Origin: Candidatus Neoanaerotignum tabaqchaliae
GTDB taxonomy: Bacteria; Bacillota; Clostridia; Lachnospirales; Anaerotignaceae
Assembly (NCBI GenBank): GCA_904420235.1
Contig: CAJFUS010000206.1
Location: 1-7,228 of the forward strand
Length of the DNA: 7,228 nt
Reading direction: 5' to 3'
In this document: positions 5,808 through 7,228 of the stretch, piece after piece
How positions within the stretch are numbered: position 1 is the first letter of the stretch
How the letters are laid out: each line of letters starts with the position of its first letter
Made by a program: the position numbers and the translations under genes
The notes under the pieces: model-generated
Database searches by the model: none
The model's input: only the letters and a program-made list of their open reading frames with translations
Told to the model about the DNA's origin: nothing

Positions 5808-5981
5808 ATGCTTCTTAGAAAAAAAGAACCTGTTTCTGATGTGTTTACATACAAAAGAGCATTTGCCAAAAAAATCAACGCCTGCGCCTGTGAAAAAACC
5901 ATGCACAACACACATGGCAGCCGGCATAAAAATGAAATGATGGCGGCCATTTTATGCTTTGGCCTTATGGGGAAAAATTAA
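5808..5981 (+). CDS. Small basic protein with Cys and His residues, unknown function
   Basis: This 57-aa ORF starts MLLRKKEPVSDVFTYKRAF and has a well-placed ribosome binding site. I do not recognise a family. The N-terminal half is basic. A CAC motif (C26, C28) is followed by H33, H36 and H40, which could bind a metal. The C-terminal segment MMAAILCFGLM (residues 44-54) is hydrophobic but too short for a confident membrane helix. It is transcribed away from the synthase-luxS operon and converges on the minus-strand small-gene cluster, with the hairpin at 5989-6008 starting eight bases after its stop codon. Its promoter is unclear. The gene is plausible, but it is short and could be spurious; conservation would decide. 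Confidence 0.5.
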   Translation: MLLRKKEPVSDVFTYKRAFAKKINACACEKTMHNTHGSRHKNEMMAAILCFGLMGKN

Positions 5982-6008
5982 AAAATAAAGGCCGGAACAA
6001 ACCGGCCT
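5978..6008 (-). terminator. GC-rich intrinsic terminator of the three-gene minus-strand cluster
   Basis: AGGCCGG (5989-5995) and CCGGCCT (6002-6008) form a perfect 7-bp stem with a 6-base loop. On the minus strand it is followed by TTTATTTTTTAA. It lies 15 bases after the stop codon of the 92-aa gene. On the plus strand no T-run follows, so it is directed at the minus strand. Confidence 0.85.
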
Positions 6009-6023
6009 GCCATTTACAAAACC

Positions 6024-6302
6024 TTAAAACGCCTTGGCGGCTGATATTATATTTTCAGCCCTTTTTCTGCTGTCACAGTCTAAATTATCAAGTATGCACT
6101 TTATAATTTCCGACTTTTCCTCCTCCGACAATTTTCTTTCCAATTCTATAAGAGGTATGTATCTTACAACAAGCATTATAATTCCTGAGGCATCGGCCTT
6201 TTTGCTGTCTTCAAAAAGAGTTATTATGAGTTTCTTTTGTTTTTCAGTTAAAGACGAAAAAGCGTCTTTTTTAAAAAGCTCGTGTATATCCGTCATTTTC
6301 AC
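6024..6302 (-). CDS. Unrecognised 92-aa helical protein
   Basis: I do not recognise this protein. It starts at GTG 6302, whose first bases overlap the TGA stop of the upstream gene (GTGA), with AAGGAG four bases before it. An inner ATG at 6296 is also possible, ten bases from the same site. The protein (MKMTDIHELFKKDAFSS...) is rich in Lys, Glu, Ile and Leu and is predicted by eye to be mainly alpha-helical, with no signal peptide or clear membrane segment. Two stretches look alike: LTEKQKKLIITLFED (18-32) and LSEEEKSEIIKCILDNL (58-74). It is translationally coupled to the 139-aa gene, so the two products probably act together. It is followed by a strong terminator. Confidence 0.7.
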   Translation of the reverse strand: MKMTDIHELFKKDAFSSLTEKQKKLIITLFEDSKKADASGIIMLVVRYIPLIELERKLSEEEKSEIIKCILDNLDCDSRKRAENIISAAKAF

Positions 6303-6718
6303 GCATCTCCTTTTAAAAAATTAATGTTTCCAATATCAGTTATGGCGCAAAGCGTCTCAAAGCTCCGTTTTTCCTCTAATGTAAGGCTTTTCTCTGCGGC
6401 CTCAATAAATTTTTTCCTGTCAAAAACATATCCGTTTTTATTCTGCGCGCTTATAACCATGTTTTTCCTCTCAAACTCGGCTATCTCCATGATTTTTATA
6501 ACCATATAAATCCCGCGCCTGAGGGACGGCTCAATATATGGCAAAACATTCGTAAGGGCGCTTATTTGTCTATCTGTTTTTGACATATCATTTAAAACCG
6601 CTGTGTCTTTGGCCTTTTCTTTGCTTTCCAAACCGCCTTTTGGTGCGCCCGCCGGCTTTGGAATATTATTAAGAAGATTGCTTATAGCCATTATCCTCTC
6701 TATGTCTTTTGCGTCCAT
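6299..6718 (-). CDS. Unrecognised 139-aa helical protein
   Basis: I do not recognise this protein. It starts at ATG 6718 with GAGAGG seven bases upstream. The N-terminal segment MDAKDIERIMAISNLLNNI is helical. Residues about 20-45 form a Lys/Pro/Gly-rich linker, and the rest appears helical (ISALTNVLPYIEPSLRRGIY, then FIEAAEKSLTLEEKRSFETL). There is no signal peptide. The stretch GIYMVIKIMEIAEFERK (69-85) loosely resembles GIIMLVVRYIPLIELERK (40-57) of the downstream 92-aa protein, which hints at distant paralogy. Its stop codon overlaps the next start by four bases. It lies 80 bases downstream of the C_GCAxxG_C_C gene and may share its transcript. Confidence 0.75.
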   Translation of the reverse strand: MDAKDIERIMAISNLLNNIPKPAGAPKGGLESKEKAKDTAVLNDMSKTDRQISALTNVLPYIEPSLRRGIYMVIKIMEIAEFERKNMVISAQNKNGYVFDRKKFIEAAEKSLTLEEKRSFETLCAITDIGNINFLKGDA

Positions 6719-6732
6719 TAAACCACCTCTCC

Positions 6733-6746
6733 ACAGCCGAGGCTGT
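6733..6746. repeat. Small hairpin beside the ribosome binding site of the 139-aa gene
   Basis: ACAGCC (6733-6738) and GGCTGT (6741-6746) are exact reverse complements two bases apart, so a 5-bp stem with a 4-base loop is realistic. The hairpin lies just upstream of the ribosome binding site. On the minus strand no T-run follows, so it is not a terminator for the upstream gene. The 80-base gap also carries a weak promoter-like pair, TTTAAA, 16 bases, TATAAA. Confidence 0.3.
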
Positions 6747-6798
6747 TTTAAATTTCTTTAATAAACTTATGTTGTTTTATATAAGCCGATGATAAAAT

Positions 6799-7164
6799 TT
6801 AAATATCAAAACCGCCTTTTTTTATATTTTTAACCGCTAAAACCGCCTCTTCTACGGCTGAATCAACAATTTTCTCACAGCCATTTTGTCCATACTGCCC
6901 AACAAGAGAACCGCATGAGATACTCTTAAAATCCTTCATAAATCGCATAACAACAGCAAGCCTTATATCATCTCCATGTTGGCCGTCAAGAGCAATTCCC
7001 GCGCCTAAAACAGCACCCATGGCGGCTCCGCATATTCCGCCAATACCAAATCCGTCTCCAAGAGGACTTATAACGCTTATAATTTTTTCATCAGCTTCTA
7101 TTCCAAGCCTTTCACACACATTAAAGGCCGCCCTTTGGCAGCAGTTTAAATTATCAATATCCAT
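6799..7164 (-). CDS. C_GCAxxG_C_C family protein (putative redox protein)
   Basis: This 121-aa protein starts at ATG 7164, six bases after AAGGAGGTG (7171-7179). A longer frame from 7197 would run through the hairpin arm and ribosome binding site and is rejected. The cysteine pattern fits the C_GCAxxG_C_C family: NCCQ (C8, C9), ICGAAMG (C45), SISCGSLVG (C84) and NGCEKIV (C96). The Gly-rich FGIGGICGAAMGAVLGAGIAL segment (39-59) and DFKSISC are typical. These proteins are widespread in anaerobes and thought to be redox-active, perhaps metal-binding, but their reaction is not established. No signal peptide is visible. Two unrecognised small genes follow on the same strand. Translation and perhaps transcription may be limited by the hairpin at 7166-7209. 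Confidence 0.85.
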   Translation of the reverse strand: MDIDNLNCCQRAAFNVCERLGIEADEKIISVISPLGDGFGIGGICGAAMGAVLGAGIALDGQHGDDIRLAVVMRFMKDFKSISCGSLVGQYGQNGCEKIVDSAVEEAVLAVKNIKKGGFDI

Positions 7165-7165
7165 A

Positions 7166-7209
7166 AAAAACACCTCCTTGTAAATGTATATCCACAAGGA
7201 GGTGTTTTT
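7166..7209. promoter_or_regulatory. Perfect 16-bp hairpin that contains the ribosome binding site of the C_GCAxxG_C_C gene
   Basis: AAAAACACCTCCTTGT (7166-7181) and ACAAGGAGGTGTTTTT (7194-7209) are exact reverse complements with a 12-base loop. In the minus-strand RNA the 3' arm contains AAGGAGGTG and ends one base before the start codon, so the site would be fully paired. A U-run precedes the ATG, which gives the element an intrinsic-terminator shape. On the plus strand the hairpin is followed by TTTTTATTTTTATTTATT, so it could equally terminate plus-strand transcription, although no plus-strand gene is visible nearby. Whether it is a terminator, an attenuator or a translational switch cannot be decided here. 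Confidence 0.75.
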
Positions 7210-7228
7210 ATTTTTATTTATTCATATA

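Noticed and set aside
7165..7197. 11-residue extension of the C_GCAxxG_C_C protein (MWIYIYKEVFF)
   Set aside because: Its codons are the hairpin loop and ribosome binding site; ATG 7164 is ideally spaced from AAGGAGGTG.

Overview
This window looks like chromosomal DNA of an anaerobic, spore-forming, low-GC Firmicute, most likely class Clostridia (a Lachnospiraceae-like member would fit). The reasons are A/T-rich spacers, strong AGGAGG-type ribosome binding sites, some TTG and GTG starts, an adjacent spoIID/spoIIQ pair, luxS, a flavoredoxin-type flavin reductase, a C_GCAxxG_C_C family redox protein and a homocitrate/Re-citrate-synthase-like enzyme. No transposase, phage gene, CRISPR array, tRNA or rRNA was seen. 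The taxonomic placement is inference.

Layout. Positions 1-501 (minus) hold the N-terminal half of an RsmF-type rRNA m5C methyltransferase that runs off the left edge. It is divergent from a flavin reductase (682-1341, plus, TTG start), and both have plausible sigma-A promoters in the 180-base spacer. The flavin reductase converges on spoIIQ (1553-2389, minus), with terminator hairpins between them. spoIID (2446-3495, minus) lies just upstream of spoIIQ. Together they form a sporulation engulfment module, with a candidate SigE-type promoter before spoIID and a weaker SigF-like match before spoIIQ. Upstream again is a two-gene operon: a DRE-TIM metallolyase (4128-5531, minus) whose last codons overlap the start of luxS (3620-4138, minus). 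A strong terminator separates luxS from spoIID.

An A/T-rich divergent spacer (5535-5807) separates this operon from a 57-codon Cys/His-containing small ORF (5808-5981, plus). That ORF converges on a minus-strand cluster of three small genes: a C_GCAxxG_C_C protein (6799-7164), an unrecognised 139-aa protein (6299-6718) and an unrecognised 92-aa protein (6024-6302). The last two overlap by four bases, and the cluster ends at a GC-rich terminator.

How the genes work together. SpoIID (septal peptidoglycan lytic transglycosylase) and SpoIIQ (forespore anchor of the SpoIIQ-SpoIIIAH channel) act in engulfment. This SpoIIQ has lost every M23 zinc ligand, so it is probably a scaffold and not a peptidase. 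LuxS recycles S-ribosylhomocysteine and makes the AI-2 precursor; its translational overlap with a citrate/homocitrate-synthase-like enzyme is unexplained. The most unusual non-coding signal is a perfect 16-bp inverted repeat at 7166-7209. It buries the ribosome binding site of the C_GCAxxG_C_C gene in a hairpin followed by a U-run, and it looks like either a terminator fused to a leader or a translational/transcriptional switch.
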